Below are positions 8,103-16,456 of a stretch of 64,000 nucleotides of DNA, piece by piece. Origin of the DNA: Niveibacterium sp. 24ML (GTDB lineage: Bacteria > Pseudomonadota > Gammaproteobacteria > Burkholderiales > Rhodocyclaceae); assembly GCF_026586805.1 (NCBI RefSeq), contig NZ_JAPFHA010000004.1, forward strand, positions 62,001 to 126,000, written 5' to 3'. The notes beneath the pieces are model-generated. The model worked only from the letters and a program-made list of their open reading frames with translations. It ran no database searches and was not told where the DNA came from. Both the position numbers and the translations under genes were made by a program. The stretch's first letter is position 1, and each line of letters opens with the position of its first letter.

Positions 8103-8204
8103 TCAGGCCGTCACAGCGGCCTGATTGGCAAGTTTCCGATAGTAGTTTGCCTCAGCTTCCGCCGGAGGGATGTAACCAATCGGTTCGAGTAGTCGGTGAT
8201 GGTT
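8103..8204 (-). pseudogene. C-terminal remnant of an IS3-family transposase
   Basis: Reading leftward, the codons give NHHRLLEPIGYIPPAEAEAN, then YYRKLANQAAVTA and a TGA at 8103-8105. This is the typical C-terminal tail of IS3-family OrfB integrases. Only about 33 codons remain; the DDE catalytic core, OrfA and the terminal inverted repeats are not seen. The rest of the 8018-8332 spacer holds no other recognisable gene. The fragment marks an old insertion and deletion event beside the immunity-like gene. Confidence 0.75.
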
Positions 8205-8332
8205 TGGATTGGCGCCGGCACTGGCTTCGGGCGAAATCGGCCTGAAAAACCCATCCTGCATTGTTGGTCAGATAGCGCAAGCCTTGTGAGCGATTGGTGC
8301 TTTGGAGGACAGTCAACGCGAATGTCTTCGTA

Positions 8333-9553
8333 TCAGAACGGCAGTGTCATCATCAGATAGGCATTGCCGCGATCCGGCAGTTGGCGATACAGCGAGCCAG
8401 TCGGGCCGAGGTAGCTGCGGGCGCCGGCTTCGATGCGCAGGCGGTCGCCTTGCCAGGCCAGCGCCGCGCTGAGCACGCTGCCGCCGTCGGCGGGGGTGTA
8501 GAGCCAGTCGACTTCCGGTTGCCAGGTGTCGCCGCCGTAGGCGGCGCGTAGCAGCAGGTTGGCACGGTGCAGGTTAACCTGGCCGAGCGCCTGCGCGTTC
8601 CACGCGAGGTTGCCGGCGCGCGCGATGTCCGGCGCATAGGCGAAGGCGCTGATGGTGGCGTTGCGTGCGTGCCAGGCGTCCCATTCGGATTCGCTCGGCG
8701 CAGTGCCGTCGTACCAGGCTTCGGCGAGTACCGACACCTTGTTCTCGCCGGTCCACTGCGCGCCGATCAGGGCTTGCCAGAACGCGCCGCCGACTTCGTC
8801 TTGCCACGGCGATGCGGTGGCGAGCGGTTGGTTCGATGGCCAGGTGCCGACAAGGCGTGTGGCGCGCTGACCCCAGCGGGTTGAGCCATGCAGTTCCAGT
8901 GAATCGAGCGGCACGGCGGAGAAGCCCGCGCCGAGACTCGCGCGTTCCTGCGCGCCCCAGCGGGCGAGCAGGTGCAAGTCGGCCGCAGTGGTCTGCGCAA
9001 AGCCGCGCCAGGCGAGCGCCTGCTCGTCGCGCCGCAGCGCTTGGTCGCTCTGGCCGGGGTTGGCGAATACCAGCGTCGAGGCCAGGCGCGAGCTGAAGTG
9101 TTCCAGCATCACCACCGGCACACCTTCGAGCTGCTGGTCGATCAGTGCGCGGCGGTTTTCGCGTTGCACTACGTCGAGCGGGCGGAAGGCAAAGCCGACA
9201 TCCCAGCTCACCACTTTCTTGCCGAGTGTGAAGTGCTGCGGGCCGGCTTCGCCCTCCCAGAACAGTTCGTCGACGCGGCCATCGCGGTCAACACCGCTTG
9301 GGTCGCAGCTTGCCGCCCAGGCTTGCCCGGCGAAGCCGACCTGCCCGACGCGGCCGCGCAGCCGCACTTCGCCGGCGCCGCAGTCGCGCCCGGCGCCGAG
9401 GATCTGCGCGGCGGGTGCGAGCGCCGAATCCGGGTTGGCGCTGCGCGCTTCGGCCTGTGCGCGCAGCGTCCAGTCCAGCGTGGTCTCGGGCCAATCGGCG
9501 GCGCTCACCGTGCTGGCGAGCAAGCCCGTCGCAAGGGCGAGCAAGGGCTTCAT
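8333..9553 (-). CDS. Predicted outer-membrane barrel protein of an export operon
   Basis: 406 residues from the ATG at 9553, which begins a signal peptide (MKPLLALATGLLASTVSAA). The mature protein has many amphipathic strands (for example LRIEAGARSYLGPTGSLYRQ) and ends in LMMTLPF with a terminal phenylalanine, as in Bam-assembled barrels. The family was not recognised. It is the last gene of a leftward operon with a LolA-like carrier, an FtsX-type permease, an ATPase and a TPR-like protein. Its start overlaps the carrier's stop by 4 bases, so it probably supplies the outer-membrane end of that route. Confidence 0.6.
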   Translation of the reverse strand: MKPLLALATGLLASTVSAADWPETTLDWTLRAQAEARSANPDSALAPAAQILGAGRDCGAGEVRLRGRVGQVGFAGQAWAASCDPSGVDRDGRVDELFWEGEAGPQHFTLGKKVVSWDVGFAFRPLDVVQRENRRALIDQQLEGVPVVMLEHFSSRLASTLVFANPGQSDQALRRDEQALAWRGFAQTTAADLHLLARWGAQERASLGAGFSAVPLDSLELHGSTRWGQRATRLVGTWPSNQPLATASPWQDEVGGAFWQALIGAQWTGENKVSVLAEAWYDGTAPSESEWDAWHARNATISAFAYAPDIARAGNLAWNAQALGQVNLHRANLLLRAAYGGDTWQPEVDWLYTPADGGSVLSAALAWQGDRLRIEAGARSYLGPTGSLYRQLPDRGNAYLMMTLPF

Positions 9554-10299
9554 GGCGTGACCGCGTTGCGGGTGAGGTACATCGGGTTGAACCACGCTTC
9601 CGGCGCCTCGTAGGCGGTGCGGCTGCGGTAATGCAGTACGGTGCGGCGCGTGGTGAGGATCTCGTCGTCGATGATCATGCTGGTCACCTGCGGCTTGCCC
9701 GAAACGGTACCGACCTCGAAGCGGGCGCGTTTGGCGAGCTTTTCCGACACCACATAGAGATCCGCCTTCAGCGGTTGTGCGCTCTTCGTATCCACCCACA
9801 GTTCGATGCGTGCGTAGGTGACTGAAGCCTGCTTGGCAATGAGGGTCAGGTGAGTGCAGGCAACGGTTTCGCACTTCTCGGCCACGGCTTGCGAGGGCGA
9901 GTAGTCCTCCGACCACGACAGCGTTGCCACGTCGCCGGCTGCGGCGTCGCCGATCAGCTTCTGCGTGGGCGTGATGCGGATCGGGCGCTGACTGCCGGGC
10001 AGGAACATCCAGAAGTCGTCGCCCTTCATCAGCACCTTCTGGCCCTTCTCGGCGGGCGATTGCATCAGCACCAGCGATTCGCGGCCGGGGCGCAGGAAGA
10101 CGAGATAGTCGCGCTCCTTCTCCAGCGCGCCGTTCCTCATCACCTCGATCCGTGTCTCGGCTTTCATGTGCTCGGCCGACAGGCGCCAGGTGTCGGCGCG
10201 CTTGAGCAGGGCTTCGGGGGATTCGGCGTGCGCAGTGCTTGCGCCGAAGGCGAGTGCGGCCAGCAGCAGGCCGCGGTGAACGTAGCTGAAGTCAAACAT
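9550..10299 (-). CDS. LolA-like outer-membrane lipoprotein-sorting protein
   Basis: 249 residues from the ATG at 10299; GGAGG lies 9 bases upstream. Signal peptide at about 1-25 (ends ASTAHA). The body matches the LolA-like 'outer membrane lipoprotein-sorting' family: DYLVFLRPGRESLVLMQSPA, KGDDFWMFLPGSQRPIRI, SWSEDYSPSQ and a late RARFEVGTVSGKPQVTSM. This fold is an open half-barrel that carries lipids or lipoproteins across the periplasm. The start overlaps the permease gene by 8 bases and the stop overlaps the barrel gene by 4, indicating translational coupling. Confidence 0.8.
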   Translation of the reverse strand: MFDFSYVHRGLLLAALAFGASTAHAESPEALLKRADTWRLSAEHMKAETRIEVMRNGALEKERDYLVFLRPGRESLVLMQSPAEKGQKVLMKGDDFWMFLPGSQRPIRITPTQKLIGDAAAGDVATLSWSEDYSPSQAVAEKCETVACTHLTLIAKQASVTYARIELWVDTKSAQPLKADLYVVSEKLAKRARFEVGTVSGKPQVTSMIIDDEILTTRRTVLHYRSRTAYEAPEAWFNPMYLTRNAVTP

Positions 10300-11515
10300 G
10301 GCCCAGTGCCTCCACAATTGGTTTCTTGACAGCGATGCGCGCGACGACGGCGGCCGAGATCATTGCCAGCAGGCTCACGGCCGCCAGGGTGATCAGCGCC
10401 AGTTCGGGCGAAAAACTCACATACAGCGGGTAGCCGACCGAGCGCCCCGGCGGCGGTGGCATCTGCAGATTCGCGAACACCAGTGCGATTGATACGCCGC
10501 CGGCGACCAAGGCGCCGAGCAAGCCGCCGGAAGCGCCCAGCGCCGCGCCTTCAATCGCGAAGGCGCGCACCAGCTGGCCCGGTGAGGTGCCCATCGCCCG
10601 CAGGGTGCCGATCTCTCGTGTGCGTTCGACGATCGCCATCGCCATGGCGCCGGCCACCACACCCACCACGATCAGGCCGATCACCAAGCCGAGTCCGCCG
10701 AAAATGCGGTCGTAGAGCCCCCGCACGGCTTTGTAGAAAAACGCTTCCTCCTCCCAGGTGCGCGTGGCGAGTGCACCGAGCTGCGGCGCGAGTTTCGCGC
10801 GCGTGGCGGCGGTCAGTTCCATGTCTGCGAGGTACACGCCGACGCTGCTGACCTTGTCGGTCACCAGTAGCCCCTGTGCGGTGGCGAGGCTGGTGAGCAC
10901 CAGGCGCTTGTCGATATCCGGCACGCCACTGCTGACAATGCCGCGCACCTTCACGTCGATCGCGTTGAGCGCGCCGGCGGTGGTGGAGCCCAGCAGCGTG
11001 AGTGCGCTGCCGGGTTCCACCTTGAGGCTCTTGGCCAGCTCGGCGCCAATCAGTACATCCGGGCCCTTCGCCGAATCTTCGTTGAGCAGTTGGCCGGACT
11101 TGAGCGTGAGGAAAGGCCCCCGTACCGAGAACTCGGCCTGCGGATCGACACCGCTGCCGATCATCACCACCGATTTGTCGCCGTTGCTGATGAGGCCCGA
11201 GAAATTCAGGCGCGGCAGCACGTAGCGCACTTCGCGGTTTGCCAGAAGCGTGTCGCGCAGTTTGTCGAAGTGCTCGATGCCGAACTGCATCGGCGTGTCT
11301 TCCTCGCGGTCGAAGAAATCTTTGGTCGCCACGATCAGGTGGCCGGTATCGCGCGCCGCGGCCTGCTGCAGCGATTCGTAGGTGTAGAGCGCGAAACCGC
11401 CGCCAATCAGAATCGCCGCGCTGCCCAAGGCGGTGAGCGTGACGGTGGCGAGTGAGCGGCGCCGGTTGCGTAGCGTGTTGCGCAGCGCGAAGCCAATCCA
11501 TTTCAGGGCGTTCAT
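10292..11515 (-). CDS. FtsX/LolE-type ABC transporter permease
   Basis: 407 residues from the ATG at 11515. A first membrane helix (about 26-48) is followed by a large periplasmic domain of about 200 residues (MacB-PCD-like). Three more helices lie in the C-terminal third, with the FtsX signature ERTREIGTLRAMGTSPGQLV. This is the LolC/LolE topology: mechanotransmission rather than solute channelling. The partner ATPase is the next gene upstream and a LolA-like carrier the next downstream, so it probably extracts a lipidated or hydrophobic cargo from the inner membrane. A palindromic repeat sits in the gap to the ATPase gene. Confidence 0.85.
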   Translation of the reverse strand: MNALKWIGFALRNTLRNRRRSLATVTLTALGSAAILIGGGFALYTYESLQQAAARDTGHLIVATKDFFDREEDTPMQFGIEHFDKLRDTLLANREVRYVLPRLNFSGLISNGDKSVVMIGSGVDPQAEFSVRGPFLTLKSGQLLNEDSAKGPDVLIGAELAKSLKVEPGSALTLLGSTTAGALNAIDVKVRGIVSSGVPDIDKRLVLTSLATAQGLLVTDKVSSVGVYLADMELTAATRAKLAPQLGALATRTWEEEAFFYKAVRGLYDRIFGGLGLVIGLIVVGVVAGAMAMAIVERTREIGTLRAMGTSPGQLVRAFAIEGAALGASGGLLGALVAGGVSIALVFANLQMPPPPGRSVGYPLYVSFSPELALITLAAVSLLAMISAAVVARIAVKKPIVEALGHV

Positions 11516-11548
11516 GTCAGTGATCCTGTCGGTGTGGTGACGGCATTG

Positions 11549-11665
11549 ACCGCAGAGGCGCGGAGGCGCAGAGGGCCGCCGAGCTTGTTTGACGGGTTCA
11601 AGTGGTTGTGCGGCATGCACACCGGCATCCCTCTGCGGCCCTCTGTGTCTCTGCGCCTCTGCGGT
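11549..11665. repeat. Palindromic CCGCAGAG repeat, copy 1
   Basis: Two 31-base arms (11549-11579 and 11635-11665) begin ACCGCAGAGGCGC and are reverse complements with three mismatches. All three mismatches leave G opposite T, so an RNA transcript of that strand would form G-U pairs. The loop is 55 bases. It fills most of the 166-base gap between the ATPase and permease genes of one operon. A related copy lies at 32441-32539. It resembles dispersed REP-like elements; a role in uncoupling expression of the flanking genes is inferred. Confidence 0.75.
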
Positions 11666-11681
11666 GAGCTTTTTAAGGTGC

Positions 11682-12374
11682 TCATTGCAGCACCCCGTCG
11701 CGCAGCGCGAGCACGCGGTCGCAGTGCGCGGTGAGGCGGGCGTCGTGGGTGGCGATCAGGCAGGCGGTGCCGGCTTCGTGGCACAGCTCGCGGATCACCG
11801 CGATCACTTCGTCCGCGGTGTGTGAATCCAGATTGGCGGTGGGCTCGTCGGCGATCAGCAGGCGCGGTTGCTTGACCAACGCGCGGGCAATCGCGACACG
11901 CTGGCGCTGGCCGCCGGAGAGTTCGTCCGGGCGGTGTTTCGCGCGGTCGGCAAGGCCAACGCGGGCCAGCATCGCGGCGACGCGTTCGCGTGCCTCGCTG
12001 CTTGAGATGCCGTCGAGAAACAGCGGGTATTCGACGTTCTCGGCCACCGTCATCACCGGCACCAGGTTGAAGCTCTGGAAGATGAAGCCGATCGCGTTGC
12101 GGCGCAGTTGCGTGCGGCGCGCTTCGTCAAGCTGCGTGGTCGCGGTGCCGGCCAGCAGGTAGTTGCCGCTGTCGGCGGTGTCGATCAGCCCGGCGATGTG
12201 CAGCAGCGTGCTCTTGCCGCTGCCCGAAGGGCCGGTGAGGGCGACCATCTCGCCACGGCTCACGGCTACATCCGCCGCGTGCAGGGCACTGACCAGCACG
12301 GCGCCCAGCCGGTAGGACTTGCTGACGCCGCGCATGGCCACCACGGGAGCGTTGTCGCGCAGTGCGGTGTTCAT
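11682..12374 (-). CDS. LolD/MacB-type ABC transporter ATP-binding protein
   Basis: 230 residues from the ATG at 12374. It has Walker A GPSGSGKST, the Q-loop FIFQSFNLVP, the signature LSGGQRQRVAIARAL and Walker [13 protein letters not shown], the last typical of the LolD/FtsE/MacB group. It energises the FtsX-type permease encoded downstream. Its ATG overlaps the stop of the preceding TPR-like gene (ATGA), so the two are translationally coupled. Confidence 0.9.
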   Translation of the reverse strand: MNTALRDNAPVVAMRGVSKSYRLGAVLVSALHAADVAVSRGEMVALTGPSGSGKSTLLHIAGLIDTADSGNYLLAGTATTQLDEARRTQLRRNAIGFIFQSFNLVPVMTVAENVEYPLFLDGISSSEARERVAAMLARVGLADRAKHRPDELSGGQRQRVAIARALVKQPRLLIADEPTANLDSHTADEVIAVIRELCHEAGTACLIATHDARLTAHCDRVLALRDGVLQ

Positions 12375-12913
12375 GATTTTGCCTTTGCGGTGAGTTTGAG
12401 CACGGCGCTGCGATAGCGTTCGGGCGTGGTGGCGAAGCCCGGCTGCGCGGCGAGCTCCTTGGCCAGCTTTGCGCCGGCATCGGCGCGGTTGAAGAAGCCC
12501 GGCAGGCCGAGGTAGGTGCTGGCTGCGGTGAGTTTGACTTCGTTGCTCACCGAAACGCCGCCGGCCGGTGCCTGGGCGTGCTCGGGCTTGAGCAGCGCGA
12601 GCGCGCGGTCGATGTCGGCGAGGCCGGCTTCGACAAACTTCATCTTCTTCCAAGGCGCCCAAGCATCGCGCCCCTGCATCGACTGCGCCGAACCCAGGTA
12701 GGCCAGCAACAGTGGGTTGGTCGGCTCGGTCGCCACCAATTTGCTGAACTTCTCGGCAGCGTCAGTCGCTGCGCCCGCCTCGCCCGCGCGGGCACGCTGG
12801 AAGTCCGCCTGCGCGGACTGCCAGGCGTTGCTGTCATAGGCGAAGGCGGCGGGAACGATGAAGGCACTGCCCAGTGCGAGGACGAACAGGGCGGAACGGA
12901 GCGTGGGTTTCAT
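12371..12913 (-). CDS. Exported TPR-like protein, first gene of export operon
   Basis: 180 residues from the ATG at 12913, which starts a signal peptide (MKPTLRSALFVLALGSAFIV, cleaved after AAFA). The mature part is helical with paired-helix features (NPLLLAYLGSAQSMQGRDAW, KFVEAGLADIDRALALLKPE) similar to tetratricopeptide repeats. It is probably a periplasmic protein that assists the transporter encoded by the next two genes. No specific family was recognised. Confidence 0.6.
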   Translation of the reverse strand: MKPTLRSALFVLALGSAFIVPAAFAYDSNAWQSAQADFQRARAGEAGAATDAAEKFSKLVATEPTNPLLLAYLGSAQSMQGRDAWAPWKKMKFVEAGLADIDRALALLKPEHAQAPAGGVSVSNEVKLTAASTYLGLPGFFNRADAGAKLAKELAAQPGFATTPERYRSAVLKLTAKAKS

Positions 12914-13048
12914 GGCGTGACTCCTGCGGTGTGAGGGAATGACGCCAGTCTGGAATTGCCGCGCGTGCTCGTCAGCGCAGGTAAGACGAATCGACAGCAA
13001 AGGGGGGTGAAATGCGGCCGGGCGGCGCGAATCTCGCCCGGCGCCAGC

Positions 13049-14626
13049 TCAGTCCATGAAGCCCCTGGATCTGCTCAGCCGCAGGCTCGCGAACGCGAGC
13101 ACGGCAACGATCGCGAACAGCAACACACTGATCGCAGCCGCAAGCCCGAAGTTGCTGCCGCTGAAGAAAGCAATGTTGTAGGTGGCTGAGGCTATCAGGT
13201 CGGTCATGCCGATCGGTTCGCGGGTATCGAGGTAGCTAGGCCCCCCCTCAGTGAGGTACATGATCAGTGAGGCGTTGTTGAAGGTGCTGGCAAACGAGGC
13301 GATCAGCACCGGCAACACCGGCCGCGCAATCAGCGGCAGCGTGATGTGGATGAAGTTCGCCAGCGGCCCCGCCCCTGCCAGCGCCGAGGCTTCGTAAAGG
13401 TCGGCAGGGATCGCGCGGATCAGGCCGAGGCACAGCATCATCATGTAAGGAAAGTAGAGCCACACGCTGACCGCAACCACCATCGTGCGCGCCAGGGCGG
13501 GGGTGGCAAACCACTCGGGGCGGATGCCGAACACCGCGTCGAGCACCGTGTTCACCTCACCGGTGTTGGTGAAGAACATCATCTTTACGATCAGGATCGC
13601 GATCATGCCCGGCACTGCGCTGGGCAGGTAGTAGAGCAGCTTGTAGGTTTCGCGGAACTCAAGTTCCTGCCAGCTCAGCAGCGAAGCCAGCAGCAAGCCG
13701 GCGCCGAACGACAAGGCCACTGTCAGCAGGCTGTAGGCAAGCGTCCAGGCGAACACCTTCAGGAAAGGCTCGCGCAGGCCCTGGTCGGTCAGCAGGGTGG
13801 TGTATTGGCGGAGGCCGGCCGATGCGGTGAAGCCCGGTGGCACCCGCTCGCCGGCCGACGTCTCGTAGTAGCCGCTCTGGTGATTGGGCCGGATCACGCT
13901 GCCATCCTGCTGGTTGCTCAGCGATCCGTCGGCGTTCTGGCGGTAGAGCGGGCGGCTGGCGTCGAAGCGCTGCAAGCTGGACATCTGCGCCGTGCTGCCG
14001 TCGGGCAGTTGCAGTACCAGTGCGCGCAGTGTGTTCAGGTGCTGGATCAGCCTTGCCGTATCCACCGCATGGTCGGCGATGGGTCCGCTGATCGCCTTCA
14101 TTGGCACAGGCTTTCGCAAGCCCCCCAGCGTGAAGCGCTCGCTCATGAAGGCTTCGCCTGCTTCGCTTTCAAGCACTGCGCGGTAGGCTTTGCCGTCGGT
14201 GATCAGGGTGAAGTTGTAGCGCTGTGCGCCTTCCGGCATGTATCGCGTGCTGAGCAGGTAGTCGGTGGCGCGCCCGAAGGTCAGCAGGTTCTGCGACGAG
14301 TAATTCGAGCCGCTCAGCGACACGGTGTACGCGATTGGCAGCAACACGAACAGCACACTCGCAAGCAAGCCGGGGAAGAGGAAACGCCACGCGCTGCTGC
14401 GAGCCTGCATGTAGACGAACAGCCCGGCACACACCACGAGCAACGCGACCAGGGCAAACAACCACTGCCCGGCAAGGTAGAGTTGCATCGTCACTAGCAG
14501 GCCGATCAGGCTCACTGCAGCGCCAAGCACACGCGGGCCCCACAGTGCCAGTGCGGTGTGCAGGCTGGCGGGGATGATGGGCAGGGCGGGGCGTACGCGC
14601 TGCGCCGCGATGAGCTTGTGCGGCAT
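13049..14626 (-). CDS. malF: Maltose/maltodextrin ABC transporter permease MalF
   Basis: 525 residues, close to E. coli MalF (514). Three N-terminal membrane helices are followed by the large periplasmic P2-like insertion characteristic of MalF (about residues 110-275), then the ABC-2-like permease core. The EAA loop is near YEASALAGAGPLANFIHITL, which docks on the MalK ATPase. Starts 3 bases after malG, so the two are coupled. Neither malE nor malK is adjacent, so the ATPase and binding protein must be elsewhere. Confidence 0.9.
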   Translation of the reverse strand: MPHKLIAAQRVRPALPIIPASLHTALALWGPRVLGAAVSLIGLLVTMQLYLAGQWLFALVALLVVCAGLFVYMQARSSAWRFLFPGLLASVLFVLLPIAYTVSLSGSNYSSQNLLTFGRATDYLLSTRYMPEGAQRYNFTLITDGKAYRAVLESEAGEAFMSERFTLGGLRKPVPMKAISGPIADHAVDTARLIQHLNTLRALVLQLPDGSTAQMSSLQRFDASRPLYRQNADGSLSNQQDGSVIRPNHQSGYYETSAGERVPPGFTASAGLRQYTTLLTDQGLREPFLKVFAWTLAYSLLTVALSFGAGLLLASLLSWQELEFRETYKLLYYLPSAVPGMIAILIVKMMFFTNTGEVNTVLDAVFGIRPEWFATPALARTMVVAVSVWLYFPYMMMLCLGLIRAIPADLYEASALAGAGPLANFIHITLPLIARPVLPVLIASFASTFNNASLIMYLTEGGPSYLDTREPIGMTDLIASATYNIAFFSGSNFGLAAAISVLLFAIVAVLAFASLRLSRSRGFMD

Positions 14627-14629
14627 GGC

Positions 14630-15550
14630 CTATCCCTTCACCGCGCCGCTCAGCGAGTGATCCATCCAGCGCTGCGCAAACAGGAACACCAGGACCCCGG
14701 GCAGCGAGGCCAGCAGCGCCGCAGCGGCGAACTCGTGCAGCGCCACCGACGTGCCACCGCCAGCGCTGCCCGCTTCCACCGTGAAGCGGGTCAGCCCCAG
14801 CGGCAGCGTCGCGTTGTCGGACGCATTGAGCAGCGCTCTGCTCAGCACCGGCTCGTACATGGTCTGAGTCGCCGTTAACAGCACCATCACCACGATCATC
14901 GGCCGTGCGAGCGGTAGCGCGATCATGCGGAAGGTCTGCCAGTCGGTGGCGCCGTCAATTCGCGCGGCCTCTTCGATCTCCAGCGGCAACTGCTCGAAGT
15001 AGCCCTTGAAGGCCCATACCATGCCCAAGGTGGCCTGCCCGGCAAGCGCCAGCACCAGGCCGCCGTGCGTATCGGTCCCGATCAACGGGAAGGTATTGCC
15101 GATGCGGTTGAAGATGCTCCAGTACGCCACCGCCAGCAGCATGCCGGGGAAGAAGTGGCTCATGTAGAGCAGGTTGTCGAGCGAGGCGCGGCCGCCGAAG
15201 CGCAGCCGCGCGAATGCATAGGCGGTGCTCAGCGCCAGCGAGGTGGCCAGCGCGGTCGTGATAGCCGCGACCTTGACCGAGTTCCACATCCACAGCCAGA
15301 AGTCGACGCGCGCCGCCAGCCGCCAGGTGGACGCGTCGGTCGTGTCGCCCAAGCCCAGCACCAGAATCAAATGGTCGGCTGTGAAACGTGGCCACCAAGT
15401 CGCCGCTTGGTCGGCGCGGGTGTAGGCAGTGAGCGCTTGCCACACCATGTTCGCGAAGGGATAGAGAATCAGCGCAAGCGTCAGCCAGATCAACACATGC
15501 GCGGCGCGCTTGCGCCAGCGGACTTCCCTTCCCACCACCATGCCCATCAT
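14630..15550 (-). CDS. malG: Maltose/maltodextrin ABC transporter permease MalG
   Basis: 306 residues with six predicted membrane helices. The EAA motif EEAARIDGATDWQTFRMIAL (about 205-224) is intact for contact with MalK. The ATG at 15550 is followed by two further in-frame ATGs, so the exact start is uncertain by a few residues. Here malG precedes malF, the reverse of the usual malEFG order. With MalF it should form the maltodextrin channel in the inner membrane. Confidence 0.88.
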   Translation of the reverse strand: MMGMVVGREVRWRKRAAHVLIWLTLALILYPFANMVWQALTAYTRADQAATWWPRFTADHLILVLGLGDTTDASTWRLAARVDFWLWMWNSVKVAAITTALATSLALSTAYAFARLRFGGRASLDNLLYMSHFFPGMLLAVAYWSIFNRIGNTFPLIGTDTHGGLVLALAGQATLGMVWAFKGYFEQLPLEIEEAARIDGATDWQTFRMIALPLARPMIVVMVLLTATQTMYEPVLSRALLNASDNATLPLGLTRFTVEAGSAGGGTSVALHEFAAAALLASLPGVLVFLFAQRWMDHSLSGAVKG

Positions 15551-15659
15551 CCGCCCCTAGAATCGTCTGTCGAGTGCGCTTGCGTGACGATTCTAGTGGC
15601 GACCGCGCGGCACGCAGTTGACGCAGCTTGCGTGCCCTGCGCGGCGCCCCTGCAGGGGG

Positions 15660-16322
15660 CTAGCGGCGCCGGCGCGCGGCGATCACACCCAGCCCGGCCA
15701 GCATCATCAGCGCAGTCGCCGGCTCCGGCACGGCAGAAATTTGTACCGCGTCGAGCCCGGTCTTCTCCACCACGCCACTGACGTACTCGCCACGGATGTA
15801 CAGCGCCGACACCGAACCCAGTGCGCTCGCAAAGCCGCTGTCGCTGACCGCGGCACCGCCGAGCGAATCGAAGTGCCAGCCGGTGGCAGAGAACGTTACC
15901 TGTTGCGGCGTCCAGCTTGAACCGGGGTTCGCGTCGCCGCGCCACACCAGCGCACGGCCGCCCGAAACCATCACCACATCCGGGTCGTCGCGCCACGCAC
16001 CGAAACCGGCCGGTGCGGTGACCTGCTGCGTAAAGCGCAGCGAACCGCCCGAGTACGCACCAAGGTTGCCAAGAAAGCTCGTCGGCGCCGAGAAGTAGAA
16101 CGAACCTTCGCTCGGATCGTTGAACTCGATGAAACCGCCCGCCTGCCACACCGGCGCAAACACGCTTGCCGGCGCCACGTAGCTGTTGCAACACGAGAAG
16201 TCGACCACCTGCCAGCCTTCGGCGCTGGTATCGAAACTGGAGGCCGGCGCCGACATCGCTGGCGACGAGGCCAGCGCGCCGAGCGCAAACGTAAGAGCGA
16301 GCAAACCGGATGCATGCTTCAT
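15660..16322 (-). CDS. PEP-CTERM protein with laminin-B-like domain
   Basis: 220 residues. Signal peptide at 1-24; the mature part looks like the laminin-B/carbohydrate-binding-like domain often found in these proteins (FDTSAEGWQVVDF, GGSLRFTQQV, ADVVM-like DDPDVVMVSG). The C-terminus is a textbook PEP-CTERM sorting signal: VPEPAT, a hydrophobic helix and a terminal RRRR. Such proteins are processed by EpsH-type exosortase and often belong to the extracellular matrix; the exosortase gene is outside the window. AGGAG lies 6 bases before the ATG. Confidence 0.85.
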   Translation of the reverse strand: MKHASGLLALTFALGALASSPAMSAPASSFDTSAEGWQVVDFSCCNSYVAPASVFAPVWQAGGFIEFNDPSEGSFYFSAPTSFLGNLGAYSGGSLRFTQQVTAPAGFGAWRDDPDVVMVSGGRALVWRGDANPGSSWTPQQVTFSATGWHFDSLGGAAVSDSGFASALGSVSALYIRGEYVSGVVEKTGLDAVQISAVPEPATALMMLAGLGVIAARRRR

Positions 16323-16456
16323 GACGACTCCTGTGCGGGGTGCGCAGTCGCTGCGTTGGCCTGCGCGATTGGATGGGCCGATAGTATGGCTTTGTCATCA
16401 TTGCGGGCGCAATACAGAACATCGCGGCGTCATGCACGGCAGGTTCGCACGTATCG

